DNA of 64,000 nt from Polytrichum commune (lineage: Eukaryota; Streptophyta; Polytrichopsida; Polytrichales; Polytrichaceae), in assembly GCA_950295325.1 (NCBI GenBank), contig OX485807.1, forward strand, positions 4,466,501 through 4,530,500, given 5' to 3'. The notes under the pieces were generated by a model. It made no database searches. It was given only the letters and a program-made list of their open reading frames with translations, and was not told where the DNA came from. Below, piece by piece: positions 1-11,249 of this stretch; position 1 is the first letter of the stretch, and every line of letters begins with the position of its first letter. Both the position numbers and the translations under genes were made by a program.

Positions 1-51
1 TTCATATGCTATTGCCTCTCTGTAGACCTCCAATAATTGCTTCACAAATTA
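1..51 (-). pseudogene. Truncated duplicate of the hypothetical exon at 842-1141
   Basis: Read on the minus strand this edge segment translates as FVKQLLEVYREAIAYE. It closely matches two separate parts of the frame at 842-1141: the stretch FVEQLLEAYREA and the C-terminal end AMAYE. The join lies where the longer copy has two direct copies of TTGCCTCT, so this copy looks like the product of a deletion between those short repeats. The rest of the copy lies outside the window. Function is unknown. Confidence 0.45.
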
Positions 52-841
52 GACTTAGAAACTAAACAAATGTATGTTTACCGATGATCCAAAATCCGAC
101 ATGAAATTTAAAGCAGTATAATGAATCCGGCCGGTACTTGACCAAATTGGACAAATTTGACACCCGTCTTTGATTCCTTTTGTTATAGTAATCAACTTAT
201 TTTGAAAGGTCTTCTCTCATAAGAAATTGTCGTAAGTGAAGCTATCAACATAAATTGCTGCACTTGGTTGAGTGAACAAAAATCCTATCGATAAAGAACA
301 ACACAACTTTCCTACTTTAAATTCCCAAACTCTGAATCGAAGAGGTGTGCTAAGTCAGAGTTTCTCACTTTGTGAGTGAAAATCGCACTAAGTTAGGTCA
401 TCTGGAGTGTCTTCACGAACCAAATTTCCTCTTGGTAGTTGTTTCGCCAACCTTATAATCTGCAAGGAGTGTGGATTCTCATGAGAATAACACTCAGGGG
501 GGTAGTCATTGGTTGGAGTAGCAATATACGTGCCAACAAATGATAGGGTATTTTAAAAACATGGGGCAAAAAATTATAAATGGGCTTAAGAGTAATATAG
601 GGTATCAAAAATGGCATTGGACATCTTTAAAGTACTATAGGGTATGGAATAATAGGTAATTTGGAATTATAAGTAATGCAAGCCATTTTTCTATTAACCC
701 AAAGTAGAAATTTACATAATGATAGCATGTGAAAAAAAGAGGAGAATTGAAAGTAATACCCCCCTATAAAATAGTGGTTGTTCGCACCTATATCCTTAAC
801 TTTTTAACACACTGCCCCCCCCCCCCCCCGAGGAATAACAT
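52..841. other. Non-coding spacer with a 15-base C run
   Basis: I see no coding segment here. The stretch is AT-rich and holds a run of 15 C at 815-829, one of about nine dG:dC runs of 11 or more in the window. Confidence 0.6.
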
Positions 842-1141
842 TCAATTAGATTCATAAGCCATTGCCTCTGTTGCAACATGTCCACAACTCATATATATAA
901 TTGACTCGTTCTTCGATTCAGAAGAGAGAGAGAGAGACGATTGCTGATAAACTTCAACACGGTTGTTAAAAAATGTATGGTTGAGATGAGGGACGACATT
1001 GCTATTAGTGGAGATTAATCGTTTAATTTCATCTGCTCTTGCCTCTCTATAGGCCTCCAACAATTGCTCCACAAATTGGTTTTGATCACCTTTGAAAAAG
1101 TTGTCAATCCTGCCTTCCCAGAAGTTGAGCAATTTATGCCA
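842..1141 (-). CDS. Hypothetical reading frame, probably an exon or 3' gene end
   Basis: An open frame on the minus strand of about 99 codons begins KWHKLLNFWEGR after an upstream in-frame stop and ends at a TGA at 842. No ATG opens it, so it is either an internal or terminal exon or part of a decayed gene. The middle (EQLLEAYREARADEIKRL) looks like an amphipathic charged helix and the C-terminal third is serine-rich. I recognise no family. Its partial duplicate at the left edge shows that the segment was copied in tandem. An origin in a mobile element is possible but nothing in the sequence shows it. Confidence 0.3.
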   Translation of the reverse strand, partial: WHKLLNFWEGRIDNFFKGDQNQFVEQLLEAYREARADEIKRLISTNSNVVPHLNHTFFNNRVEVYQQSSLSLSSESKNESIIYMSCGHVATEAMAYESN

Positions 1142-1595
1142 TTTTTATGATATCAAAATATACCATACCTTTGTATTTTGTTGCATATTGTATATGCAAC
1201 TAGACTAATCAAATCCAACCAGGTTGAAACTTTTGTGATGACTTGGATGCTCTCACTTTGATAATTGGGTTTGGCGAATTGCCTAAGGGCCACTTCACAC
1301 TCTTGCCAAGAGCCATGACCATGAAATTGTGAGAGCCCAAAGGAGAGTGTCCAAAGGCCGTCCCAACACACCTCCAAAATCATGTAGTGTGGTCATGGGT
1401 CCTCAAGTGTAGTGTGAATAAAATAAAATGAAAATGAAAATGAAAATGAAAAAGAACTTCAGGGTTTAGTTTGTACCCCGACTTGAATAGGGAGCCCGTT
1501 TCTCTATGCCATGTTCATGTTCGACCAAGCGTCACCTTAAGAGTACTCTACCCTCTCGGGAGGTGAGCTCCTTTAGTTTTCGAATAAGTCGTATC

Positions 1596-2178
1596 TACCG
1601 TAGCACCATAGTTGGTTCATGCAAAAATAATTCCCCAAAAAAAACCAAAAATTATAAGCCCAATCAAACGAAAAAGTGAAATTTTGTATTAGAAAAAAAA
1701 ATTTAATGAAAAATTTGGACTCTTCTAAGCTCCAACCACGTTAACGCGCCATAAGAGGCTTTATGCTAACGCGTTAATGGCTCGGCACCCTACTCACGAG
1801 CTCCACACTAATAGGGATAAAAGCACAATCAACTCGTTATTGTTTTGGTGCCATTTCTAACACTCTTCTCACACATGTCAACGTGCAAATACATACAAAA
1901 GACCTAACACATACAATGTGCAAAGACAAACAAGAGCCACACTAAGTAAGGTTAAGGTGGATACTTAGGTTTAAGGCCAAGAAGTTGCCACGAATGTATG
2001 AAAAAAAAACAACCTACTTGTAGTATTGTTGGACCTTACCAAATAAAAGAATTAAATTTTTTTAAATCATAGGACTGATAAAATTTCATGAACTATATTT
2101 TTAGTTGATGAACCTTATTTTTCAAAAAATTAATAAATATCATTTCGAGGTGCACGAACCAGCTATGGTGCTACGGTA
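1596..2178. mobile_element. Unclassified element with 27-bp terminal inverted repeats
   Basis: The 27 bases at 1596-1622 (beginning TACCGTAGCACCATAG) recur in inverse orientation at 2152-2178 with two mismatches. The 530 bases between them have no coding frame. No clean target duplication is visible beside the arms. It abuts the 3' side of the LINE fragment at 2179-3250 and both lie inside the Harbinger-like element. The superfamily is open; a foldback or Mutator-like MITE would fit. Confidence 0.5.
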
Positions 2179-3250
2179 ATATCTAGGGGGCTATATGGGG
2201 GGGTGTGGGGGGGTGTCCATTGGGGGGAGAGGTCTACAGGGGGTTGTTTGTTGTCTAGCTTCCTTTTGTTTAGTATTAGGTGTGTGAGGTATTTGATGGC
2301 AATTTGATGTAGGTGTTTCATAAGTATTTTGATCACGTGTTTGGGCTAGAAGATATTCTTACGGTGGTTGCCCATATATTGGGCGTATTGGAGTTTTAAA
2401 GTTTGTGTGATTTGGGTGTTTGTGATCTTGGGGTCTTTCCAAAATTGGTTGGACAGTTTATGGTTGATTTGGTCATTAGATGTCCATTTGTCTATGTATG
2501 CGAATTTGGATTGGGTTGGTCTTAGTTCCTGGTTCATGTGTTTCTTATTGATGTATGATTGTAGGTTGCGTATAGCACCCATGTGGGAGCGTGTTGGGAC
2601 TCCATTGAACCAGTATGGCGTAGTATGGGCGGTATGTATCTTAGGGGTGCCGGCAGGTTTGTCTAGGAGGGCTCCACTGTTGGCTAATTGATCCGCCATT
2701 TCATTGCATGTTATGCATGTGTGTGCTCTGATTTTTTTAAATTGTGATTTTGTGTGTGGACCAGGTTATATGGTTGACTATGGCGGCGATACATAATTTA
2801 TCAGGGTGGTTATGTTGGGATGATGGGTGTTTTATGTGATTGTGTATTAGGTATATATTATTAAGGCTATATGTAAAGTTGTAGGTATCTTGCATGTGGT
2901 GTTGTGTACCTTGGATTGCTATTAGGATGCCATTTAGTTTGGTTCTTAGGATGTTTTGTAGGCCTGGGAGTCTCTCCGCAATCCGAAGGTTGTTGGCAGG
3001 AGAGTAGACACCTGACCCGGTTGTATTGCCTATGCCATGTTTGTCAGGGGTTATAAAAGATCCATCGGTGTATATGCATTGTTGGGGCTTGAATTTAAGG
3101 GGGTGGGTATTGTGTAGTTCTATTGGTAGGGGTTGAGTTGGGTGGTTACTTTCCATGTGGTGATAATGTGGGGCTTTGTGCCATACGTGTGTGAGTTTTT
3201 CACTGTTTTCTTAGGGGGGGTAACTTGGTGTAGGTGATTCTTGGTAATAA
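2179..3250 (-). mobile_element. LINE fragment with RNase H domain, internally deleted (copy a)
   Basis: On the minus strand the frame shows an RNase H domain: IYTDGSF carries the first catalytic aspartate, GSGVYSP follows, and a later MADQLANSGAL holds the usual final helix. The glutamate expected in the second motif is Lys here (RTKLNG against RAELN in copy b). After NQFWKDP and YAQYMG the sequence jumps straight to the LINE C-terminus (IKYLTHLILNKRKLDNKQ). The zinc-finger and endonuclease region present in copy b, some 600 bases, is therefore deleted. A C-rich stretch at about 2190-2230 (seen as G on the plus strand) follows the coding end. Dead copy. Confidence 0.75.
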
Positions 3251-3565
3251 TATTGTATAGTCCAAGTATGTTGGCCGTGATTGTATTCTGTACACATGAC
3301 AAATAGAATAAATCAACAATTGTGAGCGTTCGAAGTGCCATGGTCTCTTGGTTTTGTGTTAGGCCTACCTCCAAGAGGTGGTTTTTGAAAAAAGTCCAAG
3401 TGACCATGAAACATGATCAATTCCGTGCCATGTAGACTCTACATCCTCCGTTTGTTCCTCAAGCGTAGTGTGAAGCGAACTTGGACCGGCTCCGCCTTTT
3501 TCACCAATGAGTGCTTGAAGTGCAATGGTCACGGGCTCTCAATCTCATGTGTGAAGTGGCCCTAA

Positions 3566-4133
3566 TATCCAATTCTTTTCAAAATCTTGAGCTCCGAAGG
3601 ATGAAACTACCTATAGATCAATCTTTTTTTAGGATTTCATTTGGATCTTCTGAAAGAAGAAAGGGCATAAATGGAACAATACCCGGAGCAGTCTCTGTGG
3701 CAAACCGCAGCATCCTTGTAGCAATCCGCATACAAATAAACAATTATCACGCTCAAGTATGCCTAAATGAAACAATTGATCCATTAGTTGCACAAATCCA
3801 TTAGTTGCAAAAATCCACAAAAAACAATTGATATTAGTTGCAACCATTTCTTGAGTTGAAGAACAAATAAGCACATGCAATCCATATCATTCGTACCTTT
3901 ATCTATCTATCCCAAGAACATATGAGAGAGACCAAAGAGAGCTAACATCCACCGGGGTCCAACGTGAATGAGAGATGCTTCATTTTTGGGCATAAGCTAA
4001 GTTCATTACCAAGAGCATAAGTCTAAATCTACATACACCATAATAAATTGAACATGAAAAGTTTGTCCAACATCCCGACAAATCTATGTATGATATTCTG
4101 TTGACATAGCACAAGAATCACATGTTATTCCGA
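3566..4133. other. Intergenic, nothing recognised
   Basis: Open frames occur on both strands here but they mirror each other, lack family motifs and show no splice context. I see no gene. Confidence 0.5.
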
Positions 4134-4355
4134 CTACACTAAATGATGTATTTGTCACTAATTTAAGCATTGACAATGTTTCGTTTCATCAATGTTAGGA
4201 TGACGAATAAACCAAACCTTGTTTCAAAAATTGGCATGGATTTCATCCAACTTTCATTCATCCATGACAACACTTGTAAATCAGAGTAGTCTCATTAGAA
4301 GAGTGACCGTAGTGACACAAAATATCTTATAATACTAAATACAATATTTAGTGCA
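4134..4355. mobile_element. CTACACTAA-type MITE, copy 1
   Basis: It begins CTACACTAAATGATGTATTT and ends AATACAATATTTAGTG, inverted versions of each other. The interior shares CATCCATGACAACA-like and TAGGATGACGAAT-like blocks with the copy at 8098-8484. No coding capacity. Confidence 0.55.
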
Positions 4356-5622
4356 TGTCTTTGCCACTATGAAATAGATTTCAGGTATTCGAATCTACTA
4401 GTGTAATAGATTCGGATACTTGAAATCTACCTTATAGTGGCTGATGGCAACAACCATATATATATATCCACTATTTAAATGAGTTTACAGTAAATATGTT
4501 GGATGATCGTGATTAGATGTCCTGCTCTTTGAAGTAGGCTCCCATTAATCTTTCATGAGGTAAGAACAATATCAACTATACAAAAAAAAAAAAAAAAAAA
4601 AAAAACAATATCTACTTCCTTTCATTGATACAAACCCATAAGTAGCATCCACAATCCCAAATTAGTCTTGTGAAATTGAGCTAGGAAGATTAACACAAAT
4701 GTATGTTCATGGTGGCTGGGGCGAAACAACCCGTACATTGGTTTCTAATTTAATTGGTCTTAATTAGGATTAATCAGAATTAACTATACTTAATTACATT
4801 GAATCACACTTAATTAGTTTAAATGTGTATGGAAACTTTGTGAAAGTAGAAGGTATTAACTAAAAGATTATAATACTGAACATACTAAAAATAAAACCAC
4901 TAAATTTAGTTCCATTTTAGAATGACAAAGACCCTTGCAATGACAAGTCACAAAAATCATAACCTCGGTGCTAATGAGGGTTTTATAATATTTTTGACTT
5001 CCTAGTTATTTACATGCTTTATTGGCGATTTCATTTTGAAAATGAAATCCCAGTCAATCGCTTATTTACTCAATGGAAGTGAACATATATATTGGATTTT
5101 GGACCTTGAAGGTGAAATGCACTCAATATGGGATTTGTGGATAAGTGGTCTTCAAGAATGCAAGGGCAATGGTTTTTTTGAAGTCGGGCAGGCGGGCAGC
5201 AGTTTTCGATCGGATCCAAAAAATTAAAAAATTTGGGCGAGCGGCTACCCTTGCCTGAATCTGCCTCCCCTATAAGTTCGATGGGGGTACTTTAGCGTCC
5301 CCCCTCAAAAACTGTGGTATGCAGAGGTCTGTTTATATTCCCAGCTTTACTGGAGTGTCAAGAATGAGGGGTTCTGTGTATGTATTCTTGATGAGTTTGA
5401 GGTTGAGAAGATTCAAGTGACCAGTAACTTGTTGATAATTTTAGTTTATGGTGTTTCACACATTGAACTGATTTGAGTTTGTACTAGTGGCATTTGTACT
5501 TCAACTGCCTCCTTCTCAGGCAAGGGAGGTTTCACATAAAAATTGGTCAGTCTTTTACAATTGCATTTATTTATTTATTTTAATCTACAACTGGAATGTT
5601 TCATAAACTTATATATGAATTA
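4356..5622. other. AT-rich intergenic DNA with poly(A)24
   Basis: It contains a TATA-repeat near 4466, a run of 24 A at 4582-4605 and a TTAATTA-rich stretch at about 4740-4820. The poly(A) could be the tail of a retrocopy, but no matching body was found on either side. No gene recognised. Confidence 0.5.
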
Positions 5623-5839
5623 CTACACTAAATATTGAATTTAGTGTCACTTGCTATTTGGAATTACGCAATGCTATATCTATTTATTGCAATATGTTTT
5701 TTTTTTTACTAACAAAGATCAAATTGGTTGTTTGGACATTATAGAACATGCACATCTTTGCTTAGTAAAAAATAACATTAATAATAGAACGATATAACTT
5801 TATGTAACTCTAAGTAGTAAGTGACATTGAATATTGTAG
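5623..5839. mobile_element. CTACACTAA-type MITE, copy 2
   Basis: The left end is CTACACTAAATATTGAATTT. The right end reads inverted as CTACAATATTCAATGTCACT. Its interior matches the copy at 47910-48146 (TTTTTACTAACAAA, then TTGGTTGTTTGGACA and CTTTGCTTAGTAAAA-like blocks). Non-coding. Confidence 0.55.
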
Positions 5840-6143
5840 TACAACTTCATGTTATCACATTCTACTTTGAAGGCTCAAAGAGAGGTGTGCTTAGATAGCG
5901 CTCTACTCCACTTGTGAATATTCTCACAATGAGTTTGCTATCACTTTCAAGCTCCTTGGCAACTTGAAGACCCCTCACATTATTTGGGCCATGATATTGT
6001 AGGGCATGTGTTGGCTCCTCTAGAAATAGGCCCTTGTCGTCTACCATGACGTCTTTTCCTTACGTGATGTTCTTTACCAATTTTAGAAAAAAATGGGTTG
6101 GCCTTCCTAGATTGGCATGCCTGTGATGTGGATGTGAGGAAAA

Positions 6144-6524
6144 TTGGTACAACAAATATATGACATAAAGGTCCTAGTAAGAATTACCAAGAGAAAGTTC
6201 AAACACATTACAATTACAATAAAGGATGACAGTCGTGAGCTGCAGAAGTTATATAGTGGCGAGTATGAGAGGAATCCTTGTAAGATTGACATTGACAATT
6301 TGCATCCGCCCCCCACCCCCAACGAGGAGTGGTGTTCACAAGAAGGTCCCTTATATCCATGCAAGAAAATGCACTTGAAAGTGGAACAAACAAAATATGT
6401 CCCTTGGAAGCCCACTGATGCATATGTGGAAGCACTGGGAACTCAAATCCTTGGGAGTATGAAGACAAATACTCAAAACATAATCGGTTTGGGGTTGTAT
6501 CTCATCAATGTGACGCTCTCTTAG
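6144..6524 (+). CDS. Hypothetical open region, no start codon
   Basis: A 126-codon open frame with fairly coding-like composition (LVRITKRKFKHITITIKDD near the start, EYERNPCKIDIDNLHPPP in the middle) ends at a TAG. It lacks a credible ATG, which would fit an exon or a decayed transposon gene. I recognise no domain. The opposite strand is also open, so this could be chance. Confidence 0.2.
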   Translation: MVQQIYDIKVLVRITKRKFKHITITIKDDSRELQKLYSGEYERNPCKIDIDNLHPPPTPNEEWCSQEGPLYPCKKMHLKVEQTKYVPWKPTDAYVEALGTQILGSMKTNTQNIIGLGLYLINVTLS

Positions 6525-6635
6525 TGGCTCCAAGGACACCGATTATGTGACGATAAGCACCATTCGATAGCATGTCAAATTCATAAGAAAGATGTGACAA
6601 GAAATCATTGGTTCAATACAATTAAGCCCTTGATT

Positions 6636-6837
6636 ATGTGCCATAATGGTTAGGACTCTGAGGTTGAGTAATAGCATATAATGGCGTCCCTCAATAGGCT
6701 CAGCCAACATGCCTTGCCCAACGATGGCCCCCATTAATGTGCCATAATGGTTAGGACTCTGAGGCTGAGTAATAGCATATAATGGCGTCCCTCAATAGGC
6801 TCAGCCAACATGCCTTGCCCAACGATGGCCCCCATTA
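6636..6837. repeat. Tandem duplication, 101-bp unit, two copies
   Basis: The block starting TGTGCCATAATGGTTAGGAC at 6637 recurs at 6738 with almost no change (one T to C seen). It lies just downstream of the zinc-finger gene ending at 7021, so it may sit in its 3' UTR. The near identity implies a recent duplication. Confidence 0.9.
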
Positions 6838-7020
6838 TACACCCATACTTGTCCTCAGAAAAACCAATAACTAATACATAAAAACCCATCCAAGAGTGCC
6901 CAAAACACCGGATGCCTAGCATAAAATTTGGATGTCATTATGCCATCAGTGGGAGGCAGGTCCTTACAATGGTGGGGGCACTTTGCCCAAAACTCTTGGT
7001 CACTTTTGACACTAAGTCCT

Positions 7021-9580
7021 TTAATAGCTCCTTGGTATATTTTCATCAACACAAATATTCGCGTGCATATCTCTATACTCACTAGAAAGATGGTCCATAT
7101 CTAATCCACAAATAAAGCAACTATTGGAATTTTTCGCAAGGCATTTGTTTACGTGGGCCTCCAGAAGTGCGTTGGTGGTGGAGTTGGCGTTTAAAGATAT
7201 ATGACAAATTGGACACTGCGAAAATTCCGAGCTTCCAGAAGGTACTAATGTTCGGCCACCAACTCCTGCCAGAGAGGAATTGTTTCCTTGTAATTGAGAG
7301 ATTATTTCCTCAGTTTTTTTTTGTACATCTTCCCAAGTCTTCCACAATGCATGTCGAAGATCAAGCTTGGCCTTAAACTCCTCCTCCAACTGCAAACCAT
7401 CTTCACCCTGGAAGCTCATGAATGCTTTCGATGTTGAGAATGAACGCCAAAAACACAAATTTGCGTGGAATTGTTTGGCGTTTTGTAAGCTTTTTGTAAT
7501 GCGGCGTGAACAAGTCAGGTGCTCCTTCAATATGTAGGGCAATGTTTCTGTGAACAACTCAAAGAAAGCAACCCCCACGACCAAAGACGAGTCCTGGCCT
7601 TCATTGATGACCTTCAGATCTCGTAGCCATTTCAGCAAAAGTTCAATGCACTCGCGAACACCTCGTGATACAGTCAAGGTCTTTGGATAGACACCTTCTG
7701 GAGATCGGTGATCAAAGTGATAACAAATCTTTGGGTAGGTGCTGGATTTTTTCATGAATTTCCAAAAATCGGAACTGTTTTGCACTTTCACTGGCGCTAG
7801 ATCATCCTCGTCCAATTTGGCAAGGAGGTCCTTCTTGAGATTCTCCAATTTTCTCTGATAAGCGTCTACGCTGCCATTTGCAGTGTACTGCAAATAAATG
7901 GGTTTCCATATCAGTAACATTGTAAACAAACAGACTACTTATCAGCATGTTTCTTAACATAAGTACTTGTTAAAATGGTTTCAAGTGGAATAAATCATTC
8001 TTAAAATTGGGAGGGGCAGGTTTTTGCTCCACACCCCATGGTAGTTGTCGTCAACTGAAACCCTTGCCAGTTTAATGCCTAAGATTCAACCAATCTACTA
8101 CACTAAACACTGTATTAGTGTCACCAATTCTATTTGTCTTGCTCAATACTAAGTTGTAAACCGCCCATGTAGTGTCACTAACGCTAAGTGTAAACCTAAC
8201 CTTATTTGTCATTCCTTGATATATAAAAAAGAAAAAAAGGTATGATAGATTTCCAATGTTGCAATTATTGTCACTTACTAAGTGATTTTTCATCTAAATT
8301 TCAATCATCCATGACAATAGTTCATAACGCTTATGTTAGGATGCAGAACATATTAAACTTTGTTTCAATAAGAAGTAAGTTGGATGACAGTACTTGTAAA
8401 CTTATTCATAAGAAGTTTCATCAGAAAAGTTACCACAAGTGACATAAAAAAATACTACGTGACTAAATGCAATGTTTAGTGTAGTACTGGTAGCCTAGTT
8501 TCCTGTCCAAATTTAGTTGGTAATTCTGATCAATATCTGGCAAAGTACTGTAAGTTGAAAAAGGAAAATAATCCACATGAGACCTTCATATTATAATCTG
8601 TGGATGTATGAAAAGTGTTTACTTGAAGAATAAGGTGGATTTGACAGGAACACAGTAATCTTGTGTCCAAGTACAACCGTGCAAATTTCTTGATTAAACT
8701 CAAGTTAGGAACACATGAAAACATTTCAAGGTTGACAGTGGACCAATATGATGATTGAATATTTATGATCACTTTTGAGTGCACAAAGACAAGTCAGTTG
8801 TAAGTGGTGCAAATACTCTCCATTTATCATGCCATTACCCACATGGAGCTTTGGGCAAATTACCACCTAAGGGGATGCCATGAAGTAGCGAGGACAAAGC
8901 CTGGTGATTAGAGCCCCATTCACTAGGTTTTGTCCATTTTATCACATGTTTCTTTATTTTGTAAATTGTCCAAATTTTTATACAACTTGGTGCTAGCAAG
9001 TTATCAAGTATCATAGTCCATATGTGAACTCGAAACGGGTTTACGAAGCAGGGCTATGGGAGAAGTGTACCAAGTGTTTAATAAATATCTCTAGTGGTCA
9101 ACAAATTCCATGCACATGGGACAACATGCAATGAACTTGAATTGAAAACCAAGTTAAAATGTTTACCTCTTTAGGCTTTTCATGATTCTGACGCATTTGA
9201 ATGTTAAGGTTCAAGAGCTGCATCATCAAAGCGATTTCTTTGATGTCTTGAACAATTCTTTCCTTTGGCAATGGCAAAATCTTCCAAAGTTGAAAAGCCT
9301 TCCCACTCAGAGCCTTCTCCAACGCCTCAGCTTTCAACTTGATATTTTTCAAAAGTAGTTGATTGTGGCTCAATTGTATATCTAGATTAGGCACTTGCTC
9401 CAAAGTGTCCAATATGGTCTTTATGCATACCAAATTTGTGTTGTTAATACTATCCTTTGTCATGGTTGGTATGCGCTTTAAGATTGTCGCAATTTGCTTC
9501 CAAATAGCCGGCAAAGCAGCAAGAGCTACAGGTACTACTATTTGTAATGCACCCAATGCTAGAGTAACTGGATCACCCAT
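7021..9580 (-). CDS. Two-exon gene: RPW8-like helical N-terminus plus tandem CCHC zinc fingers
   Basis: Exon 1 runs 9580-9167 (ATG MGDPVTLALGALQIVV, 138 codons) and ends at a good donor (AAAGAG|GTAAAC). Exon 2 starts after TTTATTTGCAG at 7887 and ends at a TAA at 7021. Both joins are phase 0, giving 426 residues. Residues 1-37 form a hydrophobic helix, and residues 45-130 form further helices whose spacing resembles the RPW8 domain of plant immune proteins (a membrane-acting four-helix bundle). A coiled middle (about 140-360) is unrecognised. The C-terminus has two fingers, C-x2-C-x16-H-x3-C at 363-387 and C-x2-C-x14-H-x3-C at 395-417; HVNKCL resembles UBZ4-type ubiquitin-binding fingers. The RPW8 link is inference. 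A MITE lies in the intron. Exon structure is well supported; function is unknown. Confidence 0.7.
8098..8484. mobile_element. CTACACTAA-type MITE, copy 3, in the intron of the zinc-finger gene
   Basis: The ends are CTACACTAAACACTG and its inverse CAATGTTTAGTGTAG. The interior matches the copy at 4134-4355 (CATCCATGACAA, TTAGGATG, TTTGTTTCAA blocks in the same order). It lies wholly between the donor at 9166 and the acceptor at 7888. Non-coding. Confidence 0.65.
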
Positions 9581-10662
9581 CGTAAAATCCCGTAATCAAA
9601 TATTTATGGAATAGATTGCTTTGATTTGCAGCCTACACCACATTAAATATGTGTCAGTCAGTTAGCCAACCGTATGAGTGTCAAATATATAATCAAGCTA
9701 ACATGATAACACTTCCATGAATATTGGTCCATTTCTATCATCCCCATGCCATTGTGGATATTCTTGTTCATTGGTCGGATTCTAACAATACCACAACGAT
9801 GAAAAACTGTAACCTATACAACCTTCATGAGAGAAGCTAACTTGAGACAAATGTCAATAGAAATAAGAATTTAAACCTACGAATCGGCAAAAAAAATTGT
9901 TGAAATACTGAGAAATGCAGAAACTGTAGGCGCACAAACATTTATGGAGAGTTCAAAGTGTTCATTGCAAGGTAAAGCTTACATTATTGTTTTGTTGAGC
10001 TGTGATATCCCCAGTAGGTGTAAATTAATCAAATAAAAAAACCAGGCAAAAGCCCTTACAAAGTGCCCACATGGGGCCAGCCATAGCCATATAGCCTCAG
10101 CCAGAACGAAACTAATGCTCCAGAAGGGCCCACCTCAGCACTTGCCACAAGCTTGTGGATGTCGGCTTCATTCTTTGTTGAGCCAATGTAATTTACTGCC
10201 GACGATGCTTTATAAGCTAAGGTTTAAAATTTATCGGCCCCGCAGTTTTGTCACCTCAATGACATTGTTCTTATCATCAAACCTAATTGCACATATCAGT
10301 GTAGCTTACATGGGTCACATAGAAGGCTTCAAAACCACAGATCTACTCAAACATAGTCACCACCCCACCACTCAGAGAAACACAATTTCGAGATGACAAA
10401 AAGTACACAACAGTCAAATTGTAACTCATGTAATGAATAATTCAGATTACAATGTCTTCCTCTCTCTACTCACTTTATGGATGACAACCAACAGCCACTC
10501 GCTTTGCTTTTCTTGAACAACTCAAAACTGACCCACCTACTTACTTGGGCACTAAATCCCTGCATTCCAAGACAAGAAGCCTGAACCACTAGAACATACT
10601 CCAATCACACTTTCATTAAATCTTTCGAAGAACCAGAAATGGAGGTACATAAAGATTTTTAG
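9581..10662. other. Upstream region of the zinc-finger gene; no clear gene
   Basis: It should hold the promoter and 5' UTR of the minus-strand gene starting at 9580. Around 10080-10230 the minus strand has a coding-like stretch (ASSAVNYIGSTKNEADIHKL) that I cannot place. No other feature recognised. Confidence 0.35.
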
Positions 10663-11110
10663 TCACCGTGTATATTTCAAAGTCTCTTCGAGTATGCAAA
10701 CTGCCTCCTCGGAGGTATCAAAGAAATGCTCGAGTTCTCCAATATTGACCAGGACTGTCAATTTGAACCCATACTCCAATCTCGTCGTCTTTCTGGTATC
10801 TGAACACATATCTTTCTGATATCTGTTCTTAACTACAAGCCATGCCATACACCAAGTCTCACAACATAGGAGTGCGATCAAGAAGCGTTACCACGTAAGG
10901 CCCACATACCTCGAAGCAAACAATTGTAGACTTATTGTTGAATCTCCTCCTTCCATAAAACTCTACACGACCTGGCCAACTTAAGGTGAAGGGTGGCGTG
11001 TCACAGATAGCTATGGGGTATTGATGAAACTGGAGAAGGACAAAACTCAAACCCGGGTCGAGAGATGAGAAAAAACTTACAACAAAAGTGAGGATTGAAG
11101 AAGCAAGGCA
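10663..11110 (-). CDS. Possible 3' exons of an unrecognised gene
   Basis: On the minus strand, one segment reads CDTPPFTLSWPGRVEFYGRR and on to STIVCFE, stopping at a donor-like GAG|GTATGT near 10911. A second segment reads LVVKNRYQKDMCSDTRKT through EEAVCILEETLKYTR and a stop at 10663, preceded by an acceptor-like TTGTAG. The composition is coding-like and the joins are plausible, but the phase was not proven and I recognise no family. The 5' end is not found; a hAT element lies just upstream at 11250. Confidence 0.3.
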
Positions 11111-11249
11111 TGAACGCAAAGTATGCAGACATTTTTGTGGTGACAGCCTAACAATACCAGCATGCATGTTTATATTATAGTATTTTGATTCTAGGTATCT
11201 GTATGAGTGAAAATGTGTATAAACAATCCTGACACAGCATTGGCAGGTT

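Larger units (their letters stand above)
1287..3562. mobile_element. PIF/Harbinger-like non-autonomous element, split by later insertions
   Basis: The element begins GGGCCACTTCACAC at 1287 and ends GTGTGAAGTGGCCC at 3562, so the ends are inverted repeats. TAA stands directly outside both ends (1284-1286 and 3563-3565), the 3-bp target duplication expected of PIF/Harbinger elements. About 130 bases at the left and 270 at the right align with the second copy at 11775-12486. The roughly 1.9 kb between them is absent from that copy and holds a LINE fragment and another inverted-repeat element. No transposase is visible. It was probably a MITE of about 0.5 kb before the insertions. Confidence 0.75.

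Noticed and set aside
4582-4605. Poly(A)24 as the tail of a processed pseudogene or SINE
   Set aside because: No gene-like or repeat body was found on either side.
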